From Oceanospirillum beijerinckii DSM 7166 (GTDB lineage: Bacteria > Pseudomonadota > Gammaproteobacteria > Pseudomonadales > Halomonadaceae), in the NCBI RefSeq assembly GCF_000422425.1, contig NZ_AULT01000029.1, forward strand, positions 1 through 64,000: a DNA stretch of 64,000 bases. The letters are read 5' to 3'. The notes below the pieces were generated by a model that was not told the DNA's origin, did no database searches, and was given only the letters and a program-made list of their open reading frames with translations. The position numbers were made by a program, and so were the translations under genes. Below, one piece after another: positions 55,126 to 63,922 of this stretch (position 1 is the first letter of the stretch; every line of letters begins with the position of its first letter).

Positions 55126-55440
55126 CTATTTAACAGTTGCCTGAGGCGATTTCCGATCGTTGGCGATAGGAGCAAAAAGCCAGAAAATCAATGGCTGTTT
55201 ATCTGCCTCAATTTCTTTACGCTGTTGTAATACCTGAGTCAGTAACCGCAGTGGGTGATAAATAGACTGAATAATCGTCCGTGAAAAACACGGGGATATC
55301 AGTCTCCCAATGAGCTTTTTAAGGGGGGCAGCGAGTAGATCTACTCGATGCATAAGTTGGATTGTAATTATTACTTGAATCCAAGATATTCGCTTAGCAT
55401 CCAGGCTACTCTTTATCGGTATACTCTCGAATGAAAGCAT
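55126..55440 (-). CDS. Possible small protein, uncertain
   Basis: A 104-codon frame between arfB and the terminator at 55472-55497. The product has hydrophobic and amphipathic helices (SWIQVIITIQLMHRVDLLAA; PLIFWLFAPIAN) and resembles nothing recognised. No proper ribosome site is next to the ATG. It may be non-coding or carry the arfB promoter. Confidence 0.3.
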   Translation of the reverse strand: MLSFESIPIKSSLDAKRISWIQVIITIQLMHRVDLLAAPLKKLIGRLISPCFSRTIIQSIYHPLRLLTQVLQQRKEIEADKQPLIFWLFAPIANDRKSPQATVK

Positions 55441-55471
55441 AAACCAACCATACCTTAATGCCTAAAAATAG

Positions 55472-55497
55472 AAAAAGGAGACTATTGCCTCCCTTTT
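55472..55497 (-). terminator. Terminator of the Ser/Thr/Gln-rich protein gene
   Basis: On the minus strand AAAAGGGAGG pairs with CTCCTTTTT (one bulge) and is followed by CTATTTTT. Confidence 0.65.
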
Positions 55498-55523
55498 CCG
55501 TAACAGACCAAACGGATAAGTGC

Positions 55524-55874
55524 TTACGCATCAATATCCAATACATTACCCAACGATTCTTGATTCGTTCGAGCTTCCGCTTGACGTCTTGCCAAATCGC
55601 TGGACTGAGTCTCAGCCAAATCGAGTTGATCTTCAATTGTATTACGTGTCGCCTGCTGTTCAGTCGTATCTGCAGTACGTGTCACTTCTGTTGCAGGCTG
55701 AGAACTAATTGCAACCCTGTCAGGTGTTACACCGGCAGTGGAGGTCGGCTGAGAATCTGCCGCTTCTTCTCGACGCTGTGTACTGCTAGCGTCCAGTCTC
55801 TGCTGTGCACGATTGTCAGTACCTGCCAACTGTCTGTTGATCAAGGTCGCATTCGAAGAGCTAGCTTCAATCAT
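55524..55874 (-). CDS. Hydrophilic Ser/Thr/Gln-rich hypothetical protein
   Basis: A 116-residue, low-complexity, probably disordered protein. Its ribosome site GGAGG is strong and 7 bases from the ATG. The segment TPDRVAISSQPA recalls the D-x-V-x-[IL]-S-S pattern of small proteins found with flagellar genes, such as FlgM-like anti-sigma factors, but the rest does not fit FlgM. A second half with regular Gln/Glu/Arg spacing (DLAETQSSDLARRQAEARTN) could form a helix. Function unknown. Confidence 0.65.
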   Translation of the reverse strand: MIEASSSNATLINRQLAGTDNRAQQRLDASSTQRREEAADSQPTSTAGVTPDRVAISSQPATEVTRTADTTEQQATRNTIEDQLDLAETQSSDLARRQAEARTNQESLGNVLDIDA

Positions 55875-55894
55875 AACAAACCTCCAATGCTAAA

Positions 55895-55945
55895 AAATAA
55901 AACCCATACGAATATCAGATATGACACCTGACATAGGTATGGGTT
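55895..55945 (-). terminator. Terminator of ccoM
   Basis: AACCCATAC (55901-55909) pairs perfectly with GTATGGGTT (55937-55945). Read on the minus strand the stem is followed by TTATTTTTT. It lies 74 bases after the ccoM stop. Confidence 0.75.
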
Positions 55946-56018
55946 CAATATAGACTCTTTTTGGCATTACGGAAAGCCTATATTCTATTCCGTCTAAGCC
56001 AGCGTCTTATGCTTTTGA

Positions 56019-56126
56019 TTAATCTTTAGGCTTATCGTGCATGATGAAGTAACCAAAGCCAACAAAAAATGCAATAGCACCACCCACAACCAGTAAACCA
56101 GCGATTACAGCATCATCTACGTACAT
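56019..56126 (-). CDS. ccoM: CcoM-like small subunit of cbb3 cytochrome oxidase
   Basis: A 35-residue single-helix membrane protein. The N-terminus MYVDDAVIAG, the glycine-spaced helix and the end FVGFGYFIMHDKPKD agree with the pattern of CcoM described from Pseudomonas stutzeri cbb3 oxidase (MF.D..V.AG...VG...AF..GFG.FI). ATG 56126 has AGAGG 8 bases upstream; a second ATG lies two codons earlier. It is not near other cco genes, as is also the case in Pseudomonas. A terminator follows, so this is a one-gene unit. The identification is by remembered family pattern. Confidence 0.7.
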   Translation of the reverse strand: MYVDDAVIAGLLVVGGAIAFFVGFGYFIMHDKPKD

Positions 56127-56335
56127 GATCATTACCTCTCAGCACTAGGCTAGCGAATAACTCAAAAAACAATAAACTGATGTCAGGTTAGCAACCTATT
56201 CGCTTTAAAACCCTGCGCCAGATCAATTTAATTAGCGACTGCGCATTTAACTCATGATCCGGATCAAGAAAACAGAGCTTTTATTCCACAAATGCTTTAA
56301 GAGCCACGTATTCCGTGACTTGTAACTAAACTGAA

Positions 56336-56369
56336 AAAGAGGAAAAACTGATAAAGAGGAAAAACTGAT
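56336..56369. repeat. 17-bp direct repeat, two copies
   Basis: AAAGAGGAAAAACTGAT occurs twice without a spacer, just after the hydrolase gene end. It is probably a recent slippage duplication. Confidence 0.8.
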
Positions 56370-56408
56370 AAAGGCATAACTATTTACTCAGCTCTCTTTG
56401 AAAGCGCC

Positions 56409-57098
56409 TTAAGCAGATCGCAGCTGTTTACTCAAATACTGCCCCATTGCTTCCAGCTGAGCGACACAGACTTCATGACTCATAGGATAAGGCTGCCAGT
56501 GACTTTCCTGACTAAGACTCTCCGTGTTTTCAAAAGCTTTCTTACCCATGGTAAAGGGTACGACATCATCATAAGAACCATGGGCATGCCAGAAACTCAC
56601 TTGCGTCAGATCTGCCGTCTGGCCAATAGGCAATGCCTGATAAGTTGATAGCGCAAAAACCGCTTTTGGCAAAACAGCATCCTGATAACGAGCGCTATTG
56701 AGCGCTGCTTCCAACACTACAGCCCCACCCTGAGAGAAGCCTGCCCAGTAAATCTGATCAGCGGAAATTCCTGCCTCAACTTGCTGGCGGGTTAAATAAT
56801 GTAATGCTTGAGCCGCCTGTTGCAGATGCTCAGGTACAATTTCACGTTCAGGTAACATACGTAAAATATCGTACCAAGCAGGCATTTCCCAACCGCTATT
56901 GATTGTGACCGGGCGTACCGGTGCCTGGGGAAAGAGAAATTTGACACCCGCCTGTTCCGGCAGTTTCAAATAAGGCACAGCAGGAATAAAGTCATCCGCT
57001 GAAGCTCCTAAGCCATGCAACCAGATGACACAGGCTTTAGGGTTTTCTGTTTCACCTGCTACTAACAATCCCTGCTCCATTGATGTCACGTTACCCAT
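56409..57098 (-). CDS. Carboxylesterase/acyl-protein-thioesterase-like alpha/beta hydrolase
   Basis: A 229-residue cytoplasmic serine hydrolase. The oxyanion segment is VIWLHGLGASADDFIPAVPY, the nucleophile elbow is YWAGFSQGGAVVLEAAL, the Asp is in GSYDDVVPF, and the His is in PMSHEVCVAQL. FPQAPVRPVTINSGWEMPAW is shared with the EstB/lysophospholipase-carboxylesterase group. Natural substrates may be short acyl esters or protein thioesters. It is a single-gene unit. Confidence 0.92.
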   Translation of the reverse strand: MGNVTSMEQGLLVAGETENPKACVIWLHGLGASADDFIPAVPYLKLPEQAGVKFLFPQAPVRPVTINSGWEMPAWYDILRMLPEREIVPEHLQQAAQALHYLTRQQVEAGISADQIYWAGFSQGGAVVLEAALNSARYQDAVLPKAVFALSTYQALPIGQTADLTQVSFWHAHGSYDDVVPFTMGKKAFENTESLSQESHWQPYPMSHEVCVAQLEAMGQYLSKQLRSA

Positions 57099-57344
57099 CT
57101 ATTTCCCCACCTTCTCTATAAACATAAACCGAAAGCCCTATCTTCTCTTATGAGTCAGCTGATCAGATAGTTTTTTTTGCAAAATACTCAGGTTAGCAAA
57201 AACTGCTTTGGGGTAAACTCAATAGCCCAACCAGTCAACCTGACTTTACGACTGTAACGATACATAATTAATATTTTTTTGAAATCAATCCCCCTTTTCT
57301 CTATGCTGCCTGCAGCCTCTCACAGTTCATACGGTTTTCGTTTC

Positions 57345-58169
57345 ATGCTCAAACATTTTAGCCAGATTGTTATCGTTACAAGTGTTCTTCTCCTGGCTGC
57401 CTGTGGTGGGCACTCAACTTATGGACCAGGTTCTTATGCCACTCAAAAACAGCGTCAGGGCCAGCATATTGTGCAAAAAGGCGAAACGTTTTATAGCATC
57501 GCCAAACGCTATGGCATGAACGTTAAAATGCTGTCCCGTTACAATCCCAAAGTGGTACCCAGCCGTTTACTGGCGGGTACTGTTCTGAGTATCCCTGTCG
57601 ATAAAAACGAAGTCGCCAATGATCGTGTCCCCTATGTGGTTCAAAAAGGCGATACTCTAAGCCGCATTGCCGATCACTTTGCCGTCAAGTTGAATGAACT
57701 CAAACTTATTAATCCCACAATTGACCCAAGAAAGCTCAGCGTGGGGCAAAAAATCTGGATTCCAACCGGCGAGCGTAAAGTAGAGGGTTTTATCTGGCCG
57801 TTGAACAATCCACGCATGATCAGTGGTTTTGGAGAAGAAGACTGGGGACTTCAGAAAGGTGTCAACCTGATAGCTCAACACGGCCAGACTGTTTTTGCCG
57901 CAAAGGAAGGCACTGTCAGCTTCGCAGGTAGCATGCGCAGTTTAGGGAAGGTCATTATTATCCAGCACCCGGGAGATCAACAGACCGTTTATGCTGGTTG
58001 TGACACCTTGAAAGTTAAGGTGGGTGATAAAGTCAAACAGCGCCAGGGCATCGCGACAGTAGGACACAACTCTTTAGTTAACCGGCCAGCACTTCATTTC
58101 CAGTTTCGGGACAGAGGTGCACCTCTGCCACCAGAAAACTATCTGCCTGCAATTGCTTCAACACGTTAG
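57345..58169 (+). CDS. NlpD-like lipoprotein with two LysM domains and a degenerate LytM (M23) domain
   Basis: A 274-residue outer-membrane lipoprotein. ATG 57345 begins a leader ending in the lipobox LLLAAC; the frame is open further upstream to 57279 but this start fits. Two LysM repeats bind peptidoglycan (about 47-92, HIVQKGETFYSIAKRYGMN; about 100-146, YVVQKGDTLSRIADHFAV). The C-terminal LytM domain lacks zinc ligands. The first His and Asp (usually H-x-G-x-D) read QKGVN, and the YGH-type site reads YAG; only the HF-Q part of the last motif remains. Like NlpD and EnvC it should activate amidases rather than cut peptidoglycan (inference). Confidence 0.88.
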   Translation: MLKHFSQIVIVTSVLLLAACGGHSTYGPGSYATQKQRQGQHIVQKGETFYSIAKRYGMNVKMLSRYNPKVVPSRLLAGTVLSIPVDKNEVANDRVPYVVQKGDTLSRIADHFAVKLNELKLINPTIDPRKLSVGQKIWIPTGERKVEGFIWPLNNPRMISGFGEEDWGLQKGVNLIAQHGQTVFAAKEGTVSFAGSMRSLGKVIIIQHPGDQQTVYAGCDTLKVKVGDKVKQRQGIATVGHNSLVNRPALHFQFRDRGAPLPPENYLPAIASTR

Positions 58170-58250
58170 TCCCTTTAATCATGACCAACCCAACGCTCAA
58201 CGATGCAACCATCAACAAACCGATCACAACCCGATGCAGGACGCACAGGC

Positions 58251-59180
58251 TTATACTCCAGACTTCACTTTTAAAAGACCTGCAGGCATTGGCTTGGACT
58301 CCTGATCAAACTCCGTGCGATAGCCATTTTCATCAATCCAGGCTGAAATCAGTTTTGCCGGAGTGATATCAAAATAGATATTGCGAGGGTTAATAAAATC
58401 GATCTCGGGTAACTGAAGCTCATCCGGGTCCATCTCTTCCAGTTCAACCTCATCCGCATGAGTCGGGCTGTGCTTAAAGCTCTCTGCCACCACCCAAACC
58501 GGTACACTTTGATCATAGGCTGCCAGTGCAACCAGGTAGGTACCGGCTTTATTGACCACAGAACCATCCTGCAGTACGCTGTCCGCACCAATCAATACTA
58601 GGTCTGCAAGACGTACAAAATTACCAATCTGTGCCTCGGTGATATAGGTTGTAGGCACTTGCATCTCAGATAGAGCCCGCGCCATACGGCGACCTTCAAT
58701 ACCAGGACGGGATTCGGTCATGATCACTTTAAACTCACTGCCCTGGAGCGATTTCAGAATCTGCATCACGGTCGTACTGTAACTGTGCACCATGACAACA
58801 GAGCCCGGCACTACCTGAGGACTGATCTGTTGGGTAATCTGCTTACTTGCCCGTACAGATGTTTCTGACAACATACGGGCTTGATCCGCCGCAAATTGAC
58901 GGGCACTATCAAGATCATCCAACGGCATACCCGGCATCAGCTCAATCCAGTGCTGCAGTATATTCCATAGCACCGCCATACTAGGCCGAGCCTGCTGAAT
59001 AGTCATTGCCAGATCAGTCAGCTCTGCCTTAAGCTCCATCGCACTCTCGACATCGCAAGCTTCCGCATAATCGCCAATATCCGCCAAAGCACTCCGGGAC
59101 AACTCACTGCCACCTTTACGCACGTCTTCTTTAATGGCTCGAATGCGTCGTTCCTTAAATTGCTCATTATTACGATACAT
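58251..59180 (-). CDS. eIF2B-like sugar-phosphate isomerase family protein
   Basis: A 309-residue cytoplasmic protein of the eIF2B alpha/beta/delta/MtnA superfamily. The C-terminal Rossmann part shows VVMVHSYSTTVMQIL, MTESRPGIEGRRMARALSE, DLVLIGADSVLQDGSVVNKA and GTYLVALAAYD. The catalytic Asp of isomerases is at LIGADS; the usual Cys in the ESRP region is not seen. Relatives include archaeal ribose-1,5-bisphosphate isomerase; bacterial members are usually annotated only as translation initiation factor-like. It starts 15 bases after the KDPG aldolase gene in one operon, which favours a sugar-phosphate role (inference). Confidence 0.8.
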   Translation of the reverse strand: MYRNNEQFKERRIRAIKEDVRKGGSELSRSALADIGDYAEACDVESAMELKAELTDLAMTIQQARPSMAVLWNILQHWIELMPGMPLDDLDSARQFAADQARMLSETSVRASKQITQQISPQVVPGSVVMVHSYSTTVMQILKSLQGSEFKVIMTESRPGIEGRRMARALSEMQVPTTYITEAQIGNFVRLADLVLIGADSVLQDGSVVNKAGTYLVALAAYDQSVPVWVVAESFKHSPTHADEVELEEMDPDELQLPEIDFINPRNIYFDITPAKLISAWIDENGYRTEFDQESKPMPAGLLKVKSGV

Positions 59181-59195
59181 GCGTGTTGCTCTCCT

Positions 59196-59837
59196 CTAAT
59201 TAAAATCAGCCAATATGGCCTGCAGCTGCTGCATATTGTCGCGGATGTGTTGCCAGTTCTGTTGTTGGATCTGATCAATAGGAGCCAACCAAGTGCCGCC
59301 CACAACAGGAACATTATCTAACGTCAGATATTGCGCCAGGTTCTTTACAGAGATACCGCCAGTAGGGCAAAAGTTCAACTCGGGTAAAGGCGCCCCCATC
59401 GCTTTTAATAAGGTGCAACCACCAGATACTTCAGCGGGAAACAGTTTCAACAAAGAGTAGCCATAGGAGTGCGCCAACATCGCTTCCGAGGGAGTCATCA
59501 CACCTGGGATAAAACCGATCTCAGTACGCTGACCCGCTTGTAGTAATGATTCTGGAGCCCCTGGTGATAACGCAAATTGAGCCCCCGACTGTTGCACATC
59601 TTGCAATTGTTCCGTGGAAGTTATCGTACCTGCACCCACAACCAACTCAGGATAACGAGTCGCCAGGAACTCAATGACGTTAAGTGCTTTAGGTGTGCGC
59701 AGAGTAATTTCAATGGCATTTAACCGAAACTCCAATAGACAGTCAGCCAGAATCCGGGCTTGCTCATTATTATCCAATACCAGTACAGGCAACACTTTCT
59801 GACGGGTTATCTGTTGATATAACACGGCACTTAACAT
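59196..59837 (-). CDS. eda: KDPG/KHG aldolase
   Basis: A 213-residue aldolase that splits 2-keto-3-deoxy-6-phosphogluconate to pyruvate and glyceraldehyde-3-phosphate, and also 4-hydroxy-2-oxoglutarate. The Schiff-base Lys is in YSLLKLFPAEVSGG, the catalytic Glu is in IEITLRTPKAL, the phosphate-binding GG is in FCPTGGISVKN, and GAGTITSTEQL is typical. No edd or zwf is adjacent; its partner is instead an eIF2B-like isomerase. Confidence 0.95.
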   Translation of the reverse strand: MLSAVLYQQITRQKVLPVLVLDNNEQARILADCLLEFRLNAIEITLRTPKALNVIEFLATRYPELVVGAGTITSTEQLQDVQQSGAQFALSPGAPESLLQAGQRTEIGFIPGVMTPSEAMLAHSYGYSLLKLFPAEVSGGCTLLKAMGAPLPELNFCPTGGISVKNLAQYLTLDNVPVVGGTWLAPIDQIQQQNWQHIRDNMQQLQAILADFN

Positions 59838-59997
59838 CTTATTTCTCTTAATATTTCTAATAGTTCTTGCAGTCGCCAGAACAGTATACCCTTATCCTAC
59901 ACTGCAGACGTTAAAAACGCACAACGATCGCATTGACTCAATGGAGCCCTAAAGCTGATATCGTTTGTGTAAGATTTGACGCTGTCTAACGTCTGAA

Positions 59998-61227
59998 TCA
60001 AGTCGGCTTATGCTGTAAACGTTGTTTTAACAGCCACATCATCACAGGTTGCGCCAATACCAGAATCAGAGTAATTTGGCTTAAAAATGCGATACCTTCC
60101 AAAGTACCATCGGCATTGGCTGTTAACAGATAAGAGCTGCCTACAGAAGCAGCGCCTGTGGCGACATGCTGGCAAGCAGACTGCACTGAGGTAAAAGCCG
60201 CGCGTTCATGGGCGTCAGGTGTTTGACTGGTTAAAGCACTCTGCGCCACTCTACGGGCTGAAGAGAACACCATAAAACCGGTAAAGATCCATAACACCCA
60301 CTCAAATGGTGGGACCTGAATAAAGCCAACCCAGAGCACAGTAGCCAAACCCAGACAAACCACACTGCCTGTTAGTACACTGCCCAGCCGATCAGATAAA
60401 TATCCCGTCAGTTGCATCCCGACCAAAGAGAAAACCCCACCCATCATATACAGCTCACCAATACGCTCACGGGGAAACTCCAGATTAAACTGAACGTAGG
60501 CCGAAAGGTTTGGGATCAGTAGGAAGTTACCAAACATAGACACCACAACGAGCATCAAGGCCAACCGTGTTAGTGGCTTTTTCAACAACATGATTGGGCC
60601 TACAGCCTTAGCCTCTCCTTGCTGCTGAATATGTGCAACCATCCTGGGCAACAGTAAATAAAGCGCCACTAACAGCATAATTCCACTGAGCGCGATAACA
60701 TAAAAAGGCGCTTGCCAACCATACCTGGCGGATAACTCCAAACCAAAAGGAATACCCACAATCGCAGCAACAGAAAATGACCCCATAGCGATAGCCATCG
60801 CCCTGCCCCGGCGCTTAACCGGTACGACATCTATAATCATTGCCAAACCAATCGCCGATGCCGGACCACCAAATAAACCGGCGCAGATCCGGCTCATCAT
60901 CAAGGTCGCCTGATCCACTGCAAGAGTGGCCGCAAAAGTACCGACAGAAAGTCCTGCTAACGCCCAAATAGCAATCTTTCTGCGATCAAAACGATCCAAA
61001 TGACGACTCAACAGGAAACCTGAAGTTGCCGCAGCAAAGGTATAACTACCACCGATTAATCCCAAATCAGACATGATAATGCCCAGTGCCTGCGCAAAAT
61101 CAGGGCCTAAGGGAATCACCATCATAAAGTCGACGATATTAATAAACTGAATCAAGGTGACCAGTATCACCACCCGCCATTCTCCGACAGGAGCCGGCGA
61201 TGAGTTATCAGAAGCCGTATCGGCCAT
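59998..61227 (-). CDS. MFS transporter (AraJ/drug-efflux type)
   Basis: A 409-residue permease with about 12 helices. ATG 61227 has GGAG 5 bases upstream; the frame is open to 61266. The MFS motif A-like loop reads GFLLSRHLDRFDRRKIAIW and its repeat reads GYLSDRLGS. GRAMAIAMGSFSVAAIVGIP matches the drug:H+ antiporter 1 motif C region. No specific substrate is suggested. It stands alone between the eda operon and norR. Confidence 0.9.
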   Translation of the reverse strand: MADTASDNSSPAPVGEWRVVILVTLIQFINIVDFMMVIPLGPDFAQALGIIMSDLGLIGGSYTFAAATSGFLLSRHLDRFDRRKIAIWALAGLSVGTFAATLAVDQATLMMSRICAGLFGGPASAIGLAMIIDVVPVKRRGRAMAIAMGSFSVAAIVGIPFGLELSARYGWQAPFYVIALSGIMLLVALYLLLPRMVAHIQQQGEAKAVGPIMLLKKPLTRLALMLVVVSMFGNFLLIPNLSAYVQFNLEFPRERIGELYMMGGVFSLVGMQLTGYLSDRLGSVLTGSVVCLGLATVLWVGFIQVPPFEWVLWIFTGFMVFSSARRVAQSALTSQTPDAHERAAFTSVQSACQHVATGAASVGSSYLLTANADGTLEGIAFLSQITLILVLAQPVMMWLLKQRLQHKPT

Positions 61228-61522
61228 ATAAACTCCGCACTTATTTAGACACTGGAAGATGGCCAAAGACAGTGAAATATCGCCTTTAAAAGTAATCCAG
61301 CAAGAGAGAGGAACCCTGTCAGAAATCCATACAATGAGACAGAAACAGGATAGGTAAACAACGAGGTCTGCTCAGTACAAGCATGTGCATACAGGCACTT
61401 TAGAAGCCGACAGCAGCAAGAACCAATTAACATACGAATAAGCCTGCATTATAACGCAGGAGTACGAGTCACCACTATCAGATAAAACTGACAAAATAAC
61501 TCGGCTTTGTTAATTTCCAATC

Positions 61523-63196
61523 TTACACATTGCCATTATGTATCTTTTTCACAACTTGCAAACCTAAACGCTTGGCCAGGCGCACCAGGTTTGCCCGGTC
61601 CATCTTCAATTCCCGCGCGGCCGCAGCCCAGTTGCCCTCATACTGGGTCAAAGCCTGCAGTATAAGTTGTTGCTGGAATTGCTCAGTACTCTCTTTAAGG
61701 CCTTGAGATGATGCCAACGTCAGTGACACAGATGAGGCATCACCAGCCACTTCCCCATTACTTATCTTATCTTCAGCCTCAAAGCTACTGAGAGTCATTG
61801 GATCTGTAAAAGAAGAAACCAGCTCACCAAGGTGATGGCACTGAATACAAGTAATATCCCCCCTTCGCTGTGTACCAGAAAGCAGCTTATTACCTTGTTT
61901 ATACTCTGCGTTAGCGATCAGAGCTGCACGCCCCATCACATGCTCAAGCTCACGTACATTGCCCGGCCAGGAATACGCCTGCAGTGCCTGATGGGCCTGA
62001 CTGTCAATGATTAACTGTGCTAACCCCAGCCTACGCCGCGACTGTTCCGCAAAATAACCTGCCAGCAAAGCCACATCACCATGACGCCGACGTAACGGAG
62101 GCACCTTAACAGGGTAGACACTCAGTCGGTGATAGAGATCAGCCCGGAAGCGTTTCGCTGCCACCTCCTGCTGCAAAATACGATTGGTTGCCGCCAAAAC
62201 CCTGACATCGACGTGAGAGATGCTATCCCGGCCAACTGGCTGAATTTCCTGATTTTGCAGCGCTCTCAGCAGCTTACTCTGGGCGACTAAAGGCAACTCA
62301 CCTATCTCATCCAGAAATAGTGTGCCGCCATCAGCCAGACTGAATTTACCGACCCGATCCCGGTCTGCTCCGGTAAAAGCCCCTTTCACATGGCCAAATA
62401 ACTCACTCTCGATCAGGTTTTCTGGAATCGCTGCACAATTCACATAAACCAAGGGTCCATCAGCACGGTTAGATTGTTCATGCAGTGTTCGGGCGACCAA
62501 CTCCTTACCGACGCCCGTTTCACCTTCAATCAAGATGGCATAATCAGAAGGCGCGACCAGAGCCAGCTCTCGTTTCAGCTGTTGCATCTCAGAACTATCA
62601 CCTATCAGCTCGCCACCATCTTTGGTTAATGCTTCCCGGGTTAACTCAGTAATTACATGACGAGTGTGAGCCGAATCATCTTCCAAGTGCTGCAACAGCA
62701 TTGCTGTTTTCAGACTCGCCGCCGCCATGGCACTGATCACTTCCAGCGTGTACTCTGGAATCTCATCAAAAGCACCAGGGGTCATACTGTCCAGAGTTAA
62801 CACACCGATCAGTTGCTGATCAGCCATTAATGGCAGTCCCATACAGGCATGCACGGGTAAGTCACCACGATGGCCCTGCAACATACCATCATACGGATCT
62901 GGCAGATCACAGTGAGTCTGAAAGCGAGTCGGAATATTAGTCTGGCAGATCTGTTGAAAACGAGGCTGGGAGTCAATTGTAAAGCGTCGACCTAACACAT
63001 CGGCGGTCAGCCCCTTTTGTGCCAACGGTTTTAGCAAATTACCATTACGCTGCAGTAACACCACCGCATCACACTGAATACTGCCCCGAACGGTGTTGAG
63101 CAAGCGATCGAACCTATCTTTTGCACTTAGACTATTGGCCATATCTATCGCCAGTTGCAACAGGGCGTTATGTGAAATCTGGTTTGCGGGCGACAC
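61523..63196 (-). CDS. norR: Nitric-oxide-responsive sigma-54 activator NorR
   Basis: A 557-residue enhancer-binding protein. The N-terminal GAF domain (about 20-175) should hold the mononuclear iron that senses NO. The sigma-54-interacting AAA+ domain has Walker [34 protein letters not shown] and [14 protein letters not shown]. The C-terminal Fis-type helix-turn-helix is [20 protein letters not shown]. Between AAA+ and DNA-binding domains the linker is longer than in E. coli. It starts with GTG and is divergent from the small membrane protein and hmp; its sites and a sigma-54 promoter lie between. Confidence 0.93.
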   Translation of the reverse strand: MSPANQISHNALLQLAIDMANSLSAKDRFDRLLNTVRGSIQCDAVVLLQRNGNLLKPLAQKGLTADVLGRRFTIDSQPRFQQICQTNIPTRFQTHCDLPDPYDGMLQGHRGDLPVHACMGLPLMADQQLIGVLTLDSMTPGAFDEIPEYTLEVISAMAAASLKTAMLLQHLEDDSAHTRHVITELTREALTKDGGELIGDSSEMQQLKRELALVAPSDYAILIEGETGVGKELVARTLHEQSNRADGPLVYVNCAAIPENLIESELFGHVKGAFTGADRDRVGKFSLADGGTLFLDEIGELPLVAQSKLLRALQNQEIQPVGRDSISHVDVRVLAATNRILQQEVAAKRFRADLYHRLSVYPVKVPPLRRRHGDVALLAGYFAEQSRRRLGLAQLIIDSQAHQALQAYSWPGNVRELEHVMGRAALIANAEYKQGNKLLSGTQRRGDITCIQCHHLGELVSSFTDPMTLSSFEAEDKISNGEVAGDASSVSLTLASSQGLKESTEQFQQQLILQALTQYEGNWAAAARELKMDRANLVRLAKRLGLQVVKKIHNGNV

Positions 63197-63277
63197 TAGA
63201 GGCTGCTCTTATAGCTGGGTCCTGCCACAACATAACATACTGCTATTTCCAGTATAAAGTCTAAAAAGCACAGAAGA

Positions 63278-63312
63278 GTCAAAAGGACCTTTATTATTCA
63301 TGTCTTTTTGAC
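63278..63312. promoter_or_regulatory. Two NorR-type GT-N7-AC sites forming an inverted pair
   Basis: GTCAAAAGGAC (63278-63288) and GTCTTTTTGAC (63302-63312) both fit the NorR core GT-N7-AC. Together with flanks they form a near-perfect inverted repeat (AGAGTCAAAA... and ...TTTTGACTCT). They lie 67-101 bases before the sigma-54 promoter, as expected for an enhancer. Confidence 0.65.
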
Positions 63313-63378
63313 TCTTTTATATAAATAAAAAGTCCAAGAGAACAATCAACATACTGATTTATATATCTTTTTCAAAAA

Positions 63379-63394
63379 TGGCATATCTACTGCA
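63379..63394 (+). promoter_or_regulatory. Sigma-54 promoter upstream of the membrane protein and hmp
   Basis: TGGCATATCTACTGCA has GG and GC separated by 10 bases, matching the -24/-12 rule. It reads toward the 103-residue membrane protein and hmp, downstream of the NorR-type sites. Confidence 0.75.
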
Positions 63395-63496
63395 ATACCC
63401 GAGTAAAGCACTCCGATAAAGCATGCAACAACATAGGTAGAGACCTCAAGCCATGATGTTGCAAAGCCCGGACCACGAAGCGTGAGGGGATAATTC

Positions 63497-63808
63497 ATGT
63501 ACAGCCATTTTTGCTTTGCCTATTTACTGTCTGATCAGGCGCTATCTGACCCAATTAAAAGCCGTCAAAACAAATATCACTCACTTTACCTGGCCGGGAA
63601 CATTCTCATGATGATCTCGGCAGCGGCTATGTGCATCAGTACGTTAGTGGCTTACCTGATACCGGAGTATTTCGCCCTGGGCACTCAGGTATCAGCCCAT
63701 ATCGCCACAATGCTCTGTGCCACAGGTTTAAAAGTCGGCTATGCCATGCACCTACTCGGTGAAAATGACCAAATCGGTCACCCCCATAGTGCGGCTTCTG
63801 GCGTTTAA
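63497..63808 (+). CDS. Small two-helix membrane protein of the NorR regulon
   Basis: A 103-residue protein. Residues about 30-55 (LYLAGNILMMISAAAMCIST) and 62-88 (THIA-like segment, VSAHIATMLCATGLKVGYAM) form two transmembrane helices; His residues occur in SAHIA and MHLLG. AGGGG lies 8 bases before the ATG. The gene has no named family that I can assign. Its place behind the NorR sites and sigma-54 promoter and before hmp makes a role in nitric oxide response likely (inference). Similar small proteins near NO detoxification genes may contact heme or quinol oxidase. Confidence 0.7.
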   Translation: MYSHFCFAYLLSDQALSDPIKSRQNKYHSLYLAGNILMMISAAAMCISTLVAYLIPEYFALGTQVSAHIATMLCATGLKVGYAMHLLGENDQIGHPHSAASGV

Positions 63809-63922
63809 ACCCTATTGCCTCATTGAGATCTCAGCCTTGGTTGAATCAAGACGAACACAGACCGATACCGTTCCACACACCATAAAATCAACGCAAAAGC
63901 AGATAAAGGATAGAAACAGAAG

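Noticed and set aside
55406-55636. A 76-codon minus-strand frame near the Ser/Thr/Gln-rich gene
   Set aside because: It overlaps the well-supported gene at 55524-55874 in another frame and runs through that gene's terminator.
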